Shown piece by piece: positions 11,845 through 23,056 of a stretch of 64,000 nt of DNA. The DNA lies in contig NZ_CP041146.1 of NCBI RefSeq assembly GCF_006494775.1, positions 6,132,501 through 6,196,500 of the forward strand, read 5' to 3'. Each line of letters starts with the position of its first letter. The stretch's first letter is position 1. The notes beneath the pieces were generated by a model, which did not search any database, was not told where the DNA came from, and was given only the letters and a program-made list of their open reading frames with translations. A program made the position numbers and the translations under genes. The stretch is from Nocardioides humi. GTDB lineage: Bacteria; Actinomycetota; Actinomycetes; Propionibacteriales; Nocardioidaceae.

Positions 11845-13807
11845 GGGCGCCATTGTGCCGACTGTCCGGCTGCCGGTCGGCGTCCAGGGCGTCCTTGATC
11901 GCGGTGGCGGTCCGGGGCCCGACGCCGGGCACCGCGGCGATCTCCTCGACGGTGGCGGCACGGAGCTTGCGCAGCGAGCCGAAGTGGCGCAGCAGCGTCC
12001 GGCGGCGTACCTCGCCCAGGCCGGGGACGTCGTCGAGCAGGCTCTCGACCATCGACTTGGACCGCCGGTTGCGGTGGTGGGTGATCGCGAACCGGTGCGC
12101 CTCGTCGCGGACCCGCTGCAGGAGGTAGAGGCCCTCGGAGGTGCGGGGCAGGATGACCGGGTCCTCCTCGCCGGGCACCCACACCTCCTCCAGCCGCTTG
12201 GCGAGGCCGCAGACGGGGATGTCGTCGATGCCGAGCTCGTCGAGCGCCCGCTGCGCGGCGGCGACCTGCGGCGCACCGCCGTCGACGACCACCAGTCCCG
12301 GCGCGTAGGCGAACTTCCGGGGGCGTCCGGTGTCGGGATCGACCAGCATCGGCCCGGTGCCGGCCTCGGGGTCGCCCGGTCGCAGCTCCGAGCGCGCCTG
12401 TTCGTCGAGCAACCGGCGGAACCGGCGGGTGATCACCTCGTGCATGGCGCGGACGTCGTCGGAGCCGTCCTGGTCCTTGATCACGAACCGGCGGTACTCC
12501 CCCTTGCGGGCCAGGCCGTCCTCGAAGACCACCATGGAGGCGACGATCTCGGTGCCCTGGATGTGGGAGACGTCGTAGCACTCGATCCGCAGCGGCGCCT
12601 CGTCGAGCTCGAGCGCCTCCGCGATCTCGGCGAGCGCCCGGTTGCGGGTGGTGAGGTCGCTGGCCCGCTTGGTCTTGTGCAGCGCCAGCGACTCGGTGGC
12701 GTTGCGGGCGACGGTCTCCTGCAGGGTCCGCTTGTCGCCGCGCTGCGGGACCCGGATCTCCACGCGCGACCCGCGCAGGTCGGAGAGCAGCTGCTCGAAG
12801 GTGGCGTGCTCGGCCGGGAGCGCCGGGACCAGGATCTCGCGAGGTACAGCGTCGCGCGCGTCCTCGGGCGCCACGCCGGCGTACAGCTGGAGCAGGAAGT
12901 CCTCGACGAGCGCGGCCGTGTCGCCCTCGTCGGTGCGGTCGGCGACCCAGCCGCGCTGGCCGCGGATCCGGCCGCCGCGGACGTAGAACACCTGGACGGC
13001 GACCTCGAGCGGGTCCTCCGCCAGGGCGATCACGTCGGCGTCGGAGCCGTCGCCGAAGACGACGGCCTGCTTCTCGAGGGCCTTGTTCATCGCGCCGAGG
13101 TCGTCGCGCAGCCGGGCGGCCTTCTCGAAGTCGAGCGCGTCGGAGGCGGCGTACATCTCCTGCTCGATACGCCTCATGAACGGCCGGGTCCGGCCCGCCA
13201 TGAACTCACAGAAGTCGTCGACGATCGCGCGGTGGTCCTCGGGAGAGACGTTGCCGACGCAGGGCGCCGAGCACTTGTCGATGTAGCCGAGCAGGCAAGG
13301 GCGGCCGATCTGGCTGGATCGCTTGAAGACGCCGTTGCTGCACGAGCGCATCGGGAAGACCCGCAGCAGGATGTCGACGGTCTCGCGGATCGCCCAGGCG
13401 TGGCTGTAGGGGCCGAAGTAGCGGGTGCCCCGGCGCTTCGCGCCGCGCCCGACCATGACCCGGGGGAACTCCTCGGACACGGTGACCGCGAGCCAGGGAT
13501 AGGACTTGTCGTCGCGGTATTTCACGTTGAACCGCGGGTCGTACTCCTTGATCCAGGAGTACTCCAGCTGCAGCGCCTCGACCTCGGTCCCGACGACCGT
13601 CCACTCGACCGAGGTCGCGGTGGTGACCATGGTCGCGGTGCGGGGGTGGAGGTTCGCGATGTCCTGGAAGTACGACGACAGCCGGGCCCGCAGGTTCTTC
13701 GCCTTGCCGACGTAGACGACCCGGCCGGTGCGGTCGCGGAACCGGTAGACCCCGGGCTGGGTGGGGATCGAGCCGGGCTTCGGCCGGTAGCTCAACGCGG
13801 GTGACAC
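11837..13807 (-). CDS. uvrC: Excinuclease ABC subunit C
   Basis: The product (about 656 aa) is UvrC, which makes both incisions in nucleotide excision repair. In order it has a GIY-YIG nuclease domain near the start (GVYRFRD then [14 protein letters not shown]), the cysteine cluster region around [13 protein letters not shown], a UVR motif, an RNase H-like domain with [12 protein letters not shown], and tandem helix-hairpin-helix motifs at the C-terminus ([25 protein letters not shown]). I prefer the GTG at 13807 by comparison with relatives; an in-frame GTG at 13858 would add 17 residues. First gene of the uvrC-rapZ-yvcK-whiA run. Confidence 0.95.
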
Positions 13808-13850
13808 GAGAACAACCCTACGGAGATGCACCGACATGTCTTTATCGTCG

Positions 13851-13875
13851 TTAGTCACGTGGTTTACTTGACTTA
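13851..13875. promoter_or_regulatory. Imperfect dyad in the uvrC / TTC38-like divergent intergenic region
   Basis: The A/T-richer 25-bp sequence has imperfect symmetric arms (TTAGTCACGT against ACTTGACTTA; eight of ten positions match). It lies between the divergent starts of uvrC and the TTC38-like gene, where an operator would be expected. No regulator is known for it; the call rests only on symmetry and position. Confidence 0.3.
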
Positions 13876-15290
13876 TGCGATGTCGGGATGCCTACGGTTA
13901 CGACCTCACCACCGGACCGCTCGCCGCCGCGGCGTACGTCGACGGGGTGCGGGACCTGCTCCGGCTGCGCACCGGCGCGGCCGACCGGATCGCCACCGCC
14001 ATCGCCCTCGACCCGACCTTCGCCCTCGGGCATGCCGCGCTCGCCCTGCTCGGCCACGAGATGTGCGTCCAGGTCGACATCGCCGCCCGGCTCGCCGACG
14101 CCCGCCTGCACGCCGGCCGCGCGACCGAGCGCGAGCGCAGCCACGTCCACGCCGTCGAACGGCACCTGCGTGGCGACGGCGCTCCCCTCATCGCCCACCT
14201 GGCGGCGTACCCGCGCGACGCGCTGCTGCTCTCGGTGGCCATGCCGACGATCGCGTTCGCCGGCGTCACCGACGTGCCCGAGCAGGCGTGGCGGATCGTC
14301 GAGGACGCGGCGCCGGCGTACGGCGACGACCCGTGGATCACCGGCCTGATGGCCTTCGTGCGCCAGGAGCAGCGACGCTTCGACGAGGCGATGGAGCTGT
14401 CCTGCCGCTCGCTCGCGCTCGAGCCGGCCGGCGGCCACGCCGCGCACGCGCGGGCGCACGCGCACTACGAGACCGGCGACCACGCCGCCGGGCTGGCCTG
14501 GATGGACGCCTGGATCGTCGGCGACGGCGCCGCCACCGACAGCCTCACCCACTTCTCCTGGCACGCCGCGCTGCACGAGCTGTCGATCGGCGACCTCGAC
14601 GCGGTGCGGGCGCGGTACGAGACCCAGCTCCAGCCGCGGCACGCCGTCGGCTGCCGCGCCCTCGTCGACAGCGGGTCGCTGCTCTTCCGCTGGGCGATCA
14701 CGCCGGACGCCACCGACGTACCCACCCTCGACGAGGTCGTCGCCGTCACCGGCCGCGGTGTGCTGGAGCGGCCCGGCACCGCCTTCCTCGGCCTGCACGC
14801 CGCCGTCGCGCTGCTCGCCACCGGCGACCGGGTCGGGCTGCGCAACCTGGCCACCTGGTGCGCGGCGCACCCCAACCCGACGCACCGCGAGGTCGTCGCA
14901 CCCCTCGCCGCCGCGCTCGGCCTGCTCGCCGCCGGGCGCTGCTCCGCGGCCGCCGACCGGCTCGCCGCCCTGGCCTCCTCGACCTGGCGGCTCGGCGGAT
15001 CCGACGCCCAGCGGGAGATCGTCGAGGAGGCCCGGATCGCGGCGCTGCTGCGCGCGGGACGGTACGACGAGGCGCGCCGGGTGCTCGACGACCGGCTGGA
15101 CCGGCGGGTGTCGCCCCGCGACCAGCGGTGGCGGGCGACCGCCTCCTCGCCCGGGATCGCCGCCCCGCGCCGGCCCGAGCCGGGGGCTTCCGGGCGTCCG
15201 GGTGGGCCGCCGAATGTTGCGGTTTGGTCCCAAACCGCAACAATTCCGGCCCGAGACATGCAGTCTCTGCCCAATCGAAACAGGTTCTAG
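13875..15290 (+). CDS. TTC38-like tetratricopeptide-repeat protein
   Basis: The 471-aa product resembles bacterial members of the tetratricopeptide repeat protein 38 (TTC38) family. It is almost entirely alpha-helical with TPR-like motifs: [17 protein letters not shown] near residue 40, [21 protein letters not shown] near 180, and a terminal helix pair around [18 protein letters not shown]. The conserved segment [18 protein letters not shown] fits the family core. Molecular function is unknown. The last 35 or so codons are low-similarity and run through a strong DNA palindrome (15215-15242), so the native C-terminus may have been altered. Divergent from uvrC. Confidence 0.8.
   Translation: MRCRDAYGYDLTTGPLAAAAYVDGVRDLLRLRTGAADRIATAIALDPTFALGHAALALLGHEMCVQVDIAARLADARLHAGRATERERSHVHAVERHLRGDGAPLIAHLAAYPRDALLLSVAMPTIAFAGVTDVPEQAWRIVEDAAPAYGDDPWITGLMAFVRQEQRRFDEAMELSCRSLALEPAGGHAAHARAHAHYETGDHAAGLAWMDAWIVGDGAATDSLTHFSWHAALHELSIGDLDAVRARYETQLQPRHAVGCRALVDSGSLLFRWAITPDATDVPTLDEVVAVTGRGVLERPGTAFLGLHAAVALLATGDRVGLRNLATWCAAHPNPTHREVVAPLAAALGLLAAGRCSAAADRLAALASSTWRLGGSDAQREIVEEARIAALLRAGRYDEARRVLDDRLDRRVSPRDQRWRATASSPGIAAPRRPEPGASGRPGGPPNVAVWSQTATIPARDMQSLPNRNRF
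15215..15242. repeat. Perfect 13-bp inverted repeat (hairpin) in the 3' end of the TTC38-like gene
   Basis: Arms TGTTGCGGTTTGG and CCAAACCGCAACA flank a two-base TC centre, a perfect 13-bp dyad that extends by three more pairs if one A is bulged. A second small dyad (GAGAC-ATGCA-GTCTC) follows at 15253-15267. There is no T-run, so it is not a classical terminator. It could act as an operator, a transcription end or a small palindromic repeat inserted at the gene end. Confidence 0.6.
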
Positions 15291-15385
15291 CGCCCCGCAC
15301 TCGCGCCCCGCAGCCGACCTCCCGGCCGCCCGACCCACTCGTGCACCCGGCCCGCGGACCGGCCACGAGCGCAGGTCGCCGACGC

Positions 15386-15808
15386 TCAGGCGGCCAGGAT
15401 CCGGTCGCCCTCGACGGTGATGTCCACCTTCGCCAGGGCGGACGGCGCCGGGCCGCCCTCGACCTCGCCGGTGCTCGCCGAGTAGGACGACCCGTGGTTG
15501 GCGCAATGGATCGTGCCGTCCTCGACCGAGGTGACCAGCAGGCCCTGGTGGGTGCAGACGGCGGTGAACGCCTCGAAGGTGCCGGCGCTCGGCTGGGTCA
15601 GCACGACCTTCTCGTCGGCCAGGATGAGGCCGCCGCCGACGGGGACCTCGGAGGTCGCGGCGAGCTCGGTGCCGGCGTCCACCGCAGGGCCGGACGAGCT
15701 GCCCCCGCCGCTGCCGGCGCAGCCTCCGAGCGCGGTGGCGACGCCGAGCGCGCCGAGGCCGGAGAAGACGATGCGGCGGTTGGCCCGGACCTCGGCCAGC
15801 GACCTCAC
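15386..15808 (-). CDS. Rieske 2Fe-2S lipoprotein lacking the disulfide cysteines
   Basis: The 140-aa product is an exported Rieske iron-sulfur protein. A twin-arginine-less signal with lipobox-like ALGGC near residue 30 suggests membrane anchoring. The cluster ligands are CTH near residue 86 and CANH near 103. The two extra cysteines that form the disulfide in high-potential Rieske proteins are replaced (CTHQGL and CANH rather than CTHxGC and CPCH). It overlaps the upstream paralogue by ATGA. Probably carries electrons in or near the cell envelope; the partner is unknown. Confidence 0.87.
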   Translation of the reverse strand: MRSLAEVRANRRIVFSGLGALGVATALGGCAGSGGGSSSGPAVDAGTELAATSEVPVGGGLILADEKVVLTQPSAGTFEAFTAVCTHQGLLVTSVEDGTIHCANHGSSYSASTGEVEGGPAPSALAKVDITVEGDRILAA

Positions 15809-16299
15809 GAGCGCTGGACCTGGCCGTCGACGAGGGTGACCGCGACCGAGGCCAGCGGGCCCGACGCCGGGCCGCCCTCGTTGGAGCCGTCGCTGATGGA
15901 GAAGGTGCTGCCGTGGCAGGGGCAGACGATCTGGCCGCCGGTGACCGAGCCGACCAGGCAGCCCTGGTGGGTGCAGATCGCCTCGAACGCCTTGAAGTCG
16001 CCCGCCGCGGGCTGCGTGACGACGAGCTCCTCGTCCTCGAGGATCACCCCGCCGCCGACCGGGACCTCGTCGGCGGCGACCAGGCCGTCCAGGGCGCCTC
16101 CGTCGGGCGCGGTGGACGCGGTGTCGGTCTCGGCGGGTGGCGCCGAGGACGGGTCGGCCGACGGCGCGTCCGAGCTCGGGTCGCCCGCGGGGTCGTCCGC
16201 CGTCGAGCCGTCGTCCCCGCAGGCGGCGAGCAGGGGTACGCCGACGCCCAGGGTCGCGGCACCGGCCAGGGCACGTCTCCTGCTCACCGAGGAAGTCAT
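15805..16299 (-). CDS. Rieske 2Fe-2S lipoprotein with disulfide cysteines
   Basis: The 164-aa product starts with SVSRRRALAGAATLG and LLAACG, a Tat-like RRR signal with a lipobox, then a 55-residue acidic Ser/Asp/Pro/Ala-rich linker, then a Rieske domain. Cluster motifs are CTHQGC and CPCHGS, so both ligand and disulfide cysteines are present. The gene is followed with ATGA overlap by a shorter paralogue, so the two are translated together. Membrane-tethered electron transfer is likely, with the physiological partner unknown. Confidence 0.9.
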   Translation of the reverse strand: MTSSVSRRRALAGAATLGVGVPLLAACGDDGSTADDPAGDPSSDAPSADPSSAPPAETDTASTAPDGGALDGLVAADEVPVGGGVILEDEELVVTQPAAGDFKAFEAICTHQGCLVGSVTGGQIVCPCHGSTFSISDGSNEGGPASGPLASVAVTLVDGQVQRS

Positions 16300-16332
16300 G
16301 GCGTCAGGCTACGGGCGCTGTCTGAGAGCGAG

Positions 16333-19349
<3,017 letters not shown>

Positions 19350-19381
19350 TACCGGTCCTTCTCCTCGAAGGTAGACGTGTT

Positions 19382-19395
19382 CGAACAAGTGTTCG
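19382..19395. promoter_or_regulatory. LexA-binding SOS box upstream of uvrA
   Basis: CGAACAAGTGTTCG matches the Gram-positive/actinobacterial SOS box consensus CGAACRNRYGTTCG at every position. It lies 33 bp upstream of the uvrA GTG and 91 bp before the divergent gene at 19486. uvrA is a standard LexA target, so damage-induced expression of uvrA is a safe inference; control of the divergent gene is possible. Confidence 0.88.
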
Positions 19396-19485
19396 CCATG
19401 GTACGTCGGCAGGCAAGTCGCCACGCACGGGAACCACCTTCTCACCCACCGCCGACAACGATATTTCGCGGGCATGATGGGCGCG

Positions 19486-20188
19486 TGACCTCCACCTCCT
19501 CCGCCCTGGCCTCCGCCACCGGCCGGCTGCTCGCCACCGCCCGTGCCCTGCCCGCCGAGGCGTGGCCCGCCCCGTCCCTGTGCGCCGGGTGGACCCGCGC
19601 CCACGTCCTCGCCCACCTCGCGCTCAACGCGGAGGGGCTGGCCGGCGTTCTCCGCGGGTTCCGCGACGGATCGCCGGTGACGATGTACCCCTCCGACGAG
19701 GCGCGCGACGGCGACATCGACGTGCTGGCGGCCGAGCCCGCCGGCGTCGTACTCGATCGGCTGGTGGCCGGGTGCGCGGCGCTCGACGAGGTGGTGGACG
19801 TCGCCGAGGGGCTGGCTCGGGGCACCACCTTCGAGCGCACCCCGGCGGTCGGCTGATGCCCGCGGACGCGGTGCCGTTCCTCCGGCTGCGGGAGGTGGAG
19901 ATCCACCACGCCGACCTCGGCGCCGGGTACTCCTGGGCGGACTGGCCGATGGACACCGCGCGACAGTTCCTCAGGGATGACGGTGACCGCTGGCGGTCCG
20001 AGGGCTTCCACGTCGAGGCGACCGACGCCCGCTACAGCTGGACCTTCGGCTACGCCGCCGCCCGCGGACCCGGCACCCACACCGTGACCGGCCCGATCCG
20101 GGCACTCGCATGGTGGGCCACCGGCCGCGACCCCGGCTCGGTACTGTCCAGTTCGGAAGGAACGCTGCCGAGCCTGGAGGGACGATGA
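19486..20188 (+). CDS. Maleylpyruvate isomerase-family (DinB-like) protein (1-nt frameshift)
   Basis: The product is a mycothiol-dependent maleylpyruvate isomerase N-terminal family protein, a four-helix DinB-like fold often using mycothiol as thiol cofactor. The N-terminal part has [21 protein letters not shown] with a metal-type histidine pair; the second part has [16 protein letters not shown]. The two parts are in different frames. Adding one C to the run at 19840-19843 joins them through [15 protein letters not shown], the family spacing, giving about 234 aa. The GTG at 19486 is the start. Its stop overlaps the next gene's ATG (ATGA). Exact substrate unknown. Confidence 0.82.
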
Positions 20189-20856
20189 GCTACACCGGAG
20201 AGGTCACCGTCGGCGGGTCCGCCGACGTCCGCGAGCTGGCCGGGCTGACGATCACCAAGGTCGCCGTCGACGAGAAGATGTCGAACAACTGCTACCTGCT
20301 GCGCTGCGCCTCGACCGGCGACCAGGTCCTGATCGACGCCGCCGCCTCCCCGGAGGTCCTGCTGCCCCTCATCGGCACTGACGGGCTGACCGCGGTCGTC
20401 ACGACGCACCAGCACTGGGACCACCACCGGGCGCTCGCGGACGTCGTACGGGAGACCGGCGCCTCCGTCGTCGCCGGCCAGCCCGATGCCGACGCCATCA
20501 CCGAGCAGACCGGCGTCGCCGTCGACCGGCGGGTCACCGACGGCGACACGGTCGCCGTCGGCTCCTGCGAGCTCGAGGTCATCCGGATCACCGGCCACAC
20601 CCCCGGCTCGATCTGCCTGCTCTACCGCGACCCCTCCGGTCCGGCGCACCTGTTCACCGGCGACTCGCTCTTCCCCGGCGGTGTCGGCAACACCTTCGGC
20701 GACGCCGACGCGTTCGCCACGCTGATCGACGACGTCGAGACCAAGCTCTTCGGCACGCTCCCCGACGACACCTGGTTCTACCCCGGCCACGGGAACGACT
20801 CGACGCTCGGCGTCGAGCGGCCGCACCTGGCGGAGTGGAGAGAGCGGGGTTGGTAG
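20185..20856 (+). CDS. MBL-fold metallo-hydrolase (glyoxalase II-like)
   Basis: The 223-aa product has the full metallo-beta-lactamase signature: TTHQHWDHH near residue 72, GHTPGSICL near 138 and GDSLFPGGVGNT near 160, with a final GHG. The pattern is that of small glyoxalase II / thioesterase-like hydrolases with two active-site metal ions. The ATG overlaps the stop of the maleylpyruvate-isomerase-family gene, so the pair may act together in thiol (mycothiol) chemistry; that link is inference. Confidence 0.9.
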   Translation: MSYTGEVTVGGSADVRELAGLTITKVAVDEKMSNNCYLLRCASTGDQVLIDAAASPEVLLPLIGTDGLTAVVTTHQHWDHHRALADVVRETGASVVAGQPDADAITEQTGVAVDRRVTDGDTVAVGSCELEVIRITGHTPGSICLLYRDPSGPAHLFTGDSLFPGGVGNTFGDADAFATLIDDVETKLFGTLPDDTWFYPGHGNDSTLGVERPHLAEWRERGW

Positions 20857-20919
20857 TCGATCTCCACAGCCGTACCGCGATCAGGGGACTCCGTCGGCAG
20901 CACGAGATAGCCTTGCACC

Positions 20920-21123
20920 ATGGTCGATCCGGTTCTCCTCGAGCAAGTTGTCAGGCTCAGCGCTGACGACCGACGTGAGCTGTTCGAGGCAGCGCAGGAC
21001 GCTCTGGATCCGGCCCTGGCGGATCAGATCGACGAGCGACAGGCGGTCGCCGTCGCCGAGCCCGGCGCAGGCCGGACCTGGGAGCACTTCCGCGCGGAGC
21101 TCCGTGAGCAGCACGGCCGTTGA
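20920..21123 (+). CDS. Putative addiction-module antitoxin
   Basis: The 67-aa acidic protein resembles small addiction-module antitoxins of the TIGR02574-like/RelB type: an N-terminal helix pair (LEQVVRLSADDRRELFEAAQDAL), an acidic middle and a C-terminal WEHFRAELRE segment that usually wraps the toxin. The expected ParE/RelE-like toxin is present downstream only as a 42-codon remnant. With no toxin the protein may be an orphan. Confidence 0.6.
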   Translation: MVDPVLLEQVVRLSADDRRELFEAAQDALDPALADQIDERQAVAVAEPGAGRTWEHFRAELREQHGR

Positions 21124-21140
21124 GCGGCGCGACACGCGCG

Positions 21141-21269
21141 ATGCACATGCACGCGCACTTCCCGTACAGCGTGCTGTACGTCGTGCACGAACATCTTGAC
21201 GTCGTCGACCTGACGATCTTCCTTCACGACCGCCAGGATCGGCACGGCCTGCTGCCGAGGTTCTCTTGA
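21141..21269 (+). pseudogene. Remnant of a ParE/RelE-family toxin
   Basis: A 42-codon open frame ends in FPYSVLYVVHEHLDVV and DLTIFLHDRQDRHGLLPRF, which resembles the last strands of ParE/RelE toxins (typically F-P-Y-x-V-x-Y, then a hydrophobic strand, then H-x-R-x-x-x). The N-terminal two thirds of a normal toxin is missing. It starts 18 bp after the antitoxin stop and overlaps the Nudix start, as if the toxin gene was eroded by deletion. Confidence 0.6.
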
Positions 21270-21796
21270 GTCCCGAAGAGAAGCAGTCCGGAGCGCCGGT
21301 GGACGAGCAGGTCGCGCTGTACGGCACCGTCGGGCGCCCGACGGGCGAGGTCGCACCGCGGTCCGAGGTGCGGGCCCGCAACCTGCGTCACGCGGCGACG
21401 CTGGTGGTCGTCCGCAACGCCGCCGGGCAGGTCTACGTCCACCGGCGCACCGAGACCAAGGACGTGTTCCCGGGGCGGTACGACTTCGCGGCCGGCGGCG
21501 TGCTCCAAGCCGGTGAGGTCCCGTACGACGCGGCGGTGCGCGAGGCCGCGGAGGAGCTGGGCGTGACCGGCGTCGCGCTGCAGCCGTGGGGCGAGGGCGA
21601 CTACGCCGACGAGGACACGTCGTACCACGCGTTCGCCTACACGTGCGTGTACGACGGCCCGATCACCTGGCAGCCCGAGGAGGTCGCGTGGGGTGCGTGG
21701 GTGACGGTCGAGGAGCTGCGGGAGATGGTGGCGACGAGGCCGTTCGTGCCGGACACGCTCGCCCTCCTCGGGAGCCGGATCATGCCGGAGGCGTGA
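21266..21796 (+). CDS. Nudix hydrolase
   Basis: The 176-aa product carries a complete Nudix box with the GX5EX7REUXEEXGU spacing (GGVLQAGEVPYDAAVREAAEELGV region, residues about 75-98). The preceding YVHRRTETKDVFPGRYDF segment is typical of the isopentenyl-diphosphate-isomerase-like or ADP-ribose-type Nudix subgroups. The start is a TTG overlapping the toxin remnant, or possibly a GTG at 21299. Its 3' end overlaps the convergent tag gene by 17 bp. Substrate cannot be read from sequence. Confidence 0.88.
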   Translation: MSPEEKQSGAPVDEQVALYGTVGRPTGEVAPRSEVRARNLRHAATLVVVRNAAGQVYVHRRTETKDVFPGRYDFAAGGVLQAGEVPYDAAVREAAEELGVTGVALQPWGEGDYADEDTSYHAFAYTCVYDGPITWQPEEVAWGAWVTVEELREMVATRPFVPDTLALLGSRIMPEA

Positions 21797-22388
21797 ACGC
21801 CGCCCGCGCGGCGGCGACCTCGTCCCGGGTCACGCACCCCGCCACGTGGTCGTTGACCAGTCCCATCGCCTGCATGAACGCGAACGCCGTGGTGGGTCCC
21901 ACGAACCGCCACCCGCGCCTCTTCAGGTCCTTCGACATCGCGACCGCGGCGGGCGAGGTGGTCAGGGTCTGCGGGTCGCCGAGCTCCTCGACGGGAGGCT
22001 CGAACCCCCAGAAGTACGCCGCCAGGGAGCCCCGCTCCGCGACCAGCTCGGCCGCGCGGGCGGCGTTGTTGATCACGGCCTCGATCTTGCCGCGGTGGCG
22101 GATGATCCGGGCGTCGCCGAGCAGGCGCTCGACGTCGCGCTCGTCATAGGCCGCGACGACCTCGGGGTCGAAGCCGGCGAACACCTCGCGGAAGGCCGGC
22201 CGCTTCACCAGGATGGTGCGCCAGCTCAGGCCGGACTGGAAGCCCTCGAGGCTGACCTTCTCGAACAGCCGCTGGTCGTCGGCGACCGGGAATCCCCACT
22301 CGGTGTCGTGGTAGGCGGGGAACTCGGGGGCGGAGACCGCCCACGGGCAGCGGGGCAGGCCGTCGGGCCCGGGCACGGCAACGCTCAT
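21780..22388 (-). CDS. tag: DNA-3-methyladenine glycosylase I
   Basis: The 202-aa product removes 3-methyladenine from alkylated DNA. The N-terminal CPWAV and YHDTEWGFPV segments, SLEGFQSGLSW, and the C-terminal GLVNDHVAGC are family hallmarks, including the zinc-binding Cys/His set. The ATG at 22386-22388 gives the normal length. An in-frame extension upstream would read through a 12-bp tandem repeat (22407-22478), which I regard as non-coding. Convergent with the Nudix gene. Confidence 0.93.
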   Translation of the reverse strand: MSVAVPGPDGLPRCPWAVSAPEFPAYHDTEWGFPVADDQRLFEKVSLEGFQSGLSWRTILVKRPAFREVFAGFDPEVVAAYDERDVERLLGDARIIRHRGKIEAVINNAARAAELVAERGSLAAYFWGFEPPVEELGDPQTLTTSPAAVAMSKDLKRRGWRFVGPTTAFAFMQAMGLVNDHVAGCVTRDEVAAARAAFTPPA

Positions 22389-22406
22389 GCCGAGACCCTC
22401 CCACGC

Positions 22407-22478
22407 CGCCGACAGACCCGCAGACAGACCCGCCCACAGATCCGCCGACAGATCCGCCCACAGATCCGCCCACAGGCC
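22407..22478. repeat. Six tandem 12-bp repeats upstream of tag
   Basis: Six 12-bp units of the form CGCCNACAGAYC are arranged head to tail, with CGCCCACAGATC as the commonest version. The array begins about 18 bp upstream of the tag start, in the divergent region shared with the VOC gene. Because 12 is divisible by three it reads as a four-residue W/S-A-D/G-L repeat in the tag frame. Copy number is likely to vary between strains. Confidence 0.8.
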
Positions 22479-22577
22479 GCCGGCACACCACCGGCAGAGA
22501 CCCGCCGACCGACCGCTGTCGGCGGGCGCCGCTAGCGTCCCGAGCACCCCAACCGGAGCAGACCCAAGGAGCCTCCC

Positions 22578-22928
22578 ATGCCCGTCCTCCAACCCGCCAT
22601 GATCACCGTCGACACGACCGACGCCCTACCGCTCGCCCGGTGGTGGGCCACGCAGACCGGCGGCGAGATCCTCGAGGAGAACGACGGCTGGTTCGTCGTC
22701 GTCGCCCTGCCCGCCGGGCCCCGGCTGGGCTTCCAGAAGGTCGCGGACCCGACGCCGGGCAAGAACCGGCTGCACGTCGACTTCGTCGCCGACGACCTGG
22801 ACGGGGCCGTCGCCCTGCTGCGGGAGGCCGGGGCGGGCCATGTCGGCGACCGCGAGATGCCCGGGTTCCGCTGGGTCACGCTCAGCGACCCGGACGGCAA
22901 CGAGTTCTGCGTCGCCGGCAAGGAGTAG
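22578..22928 (+). CDS. VOC-family (glyoxalase-like) protein
   Basis: The 116-aa product is one vicinal-oxygen-chelate module: an N-terminal MITVDTTDALPLARWWA strand-helix, a central KNRLHVDFVADDLDGAVALL and a C-terminal VTLSDPDGNEFCV. The last motif is typical of the glyoxalase/bleomycin-resistance-like subgroup. GGAG precedes the ATG by a few bases. Substrate unknown. It converges on the kshB operon across a strong stem-loop. Confidence 0.85.
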   Translation: MPVLQPAMITVDTTDALPLARWWATQTGGEILEENDGWFVVVALPAGPRLGFQKVADPTPGKNRLHVDFVADDLDGAVALLREAGAGHVGDREMPGFRWVTLSDPDGNEFCVAGKE

Positions 22929-22998
22929 CGATCCGGGGAGTAACGATCCGGCCGTCCGCGCACATGTAGTCGGTGAGGGCCGTCACACGGCGCTCACC

Positions 22999-23037
22999 GG
23001 CCGCCGGCTGCATCCTCGGGGGGTGCAGCGGGCGGCC
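22999..23037. terminator. Strong stem-loop between convergent VOC gene and kshB
   Basis: Arms GGCCGCCGGCTGCA (22999-23012) and TGCAGCGGGCGGCC (23024-23037) pair at 13 of 14 positions around an 11-base loop. It lies between two converging genes and could end transcription from both sides. There is no T-tract, which is common for stem-loops at high-GC gene ends. Confidence 0.6.
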
Positions 23038-23056
23038 GCTCCCAACGAGGGCCGCG

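Noticed and set aside
13801..13858. Use of the upstream GTG (13858) as uvrC start
   Set aside because: The added residues do not resemble UvrC N-termini; the GTG at 13807 puts the GIY-YIG domain at the normal distance.
15215..15242. Rho-independent terminator
   Set aside because: The stem is perfect but lies inside the reading frame and is not followed by a T-run, so a palindromic repeat or operator is as likely.
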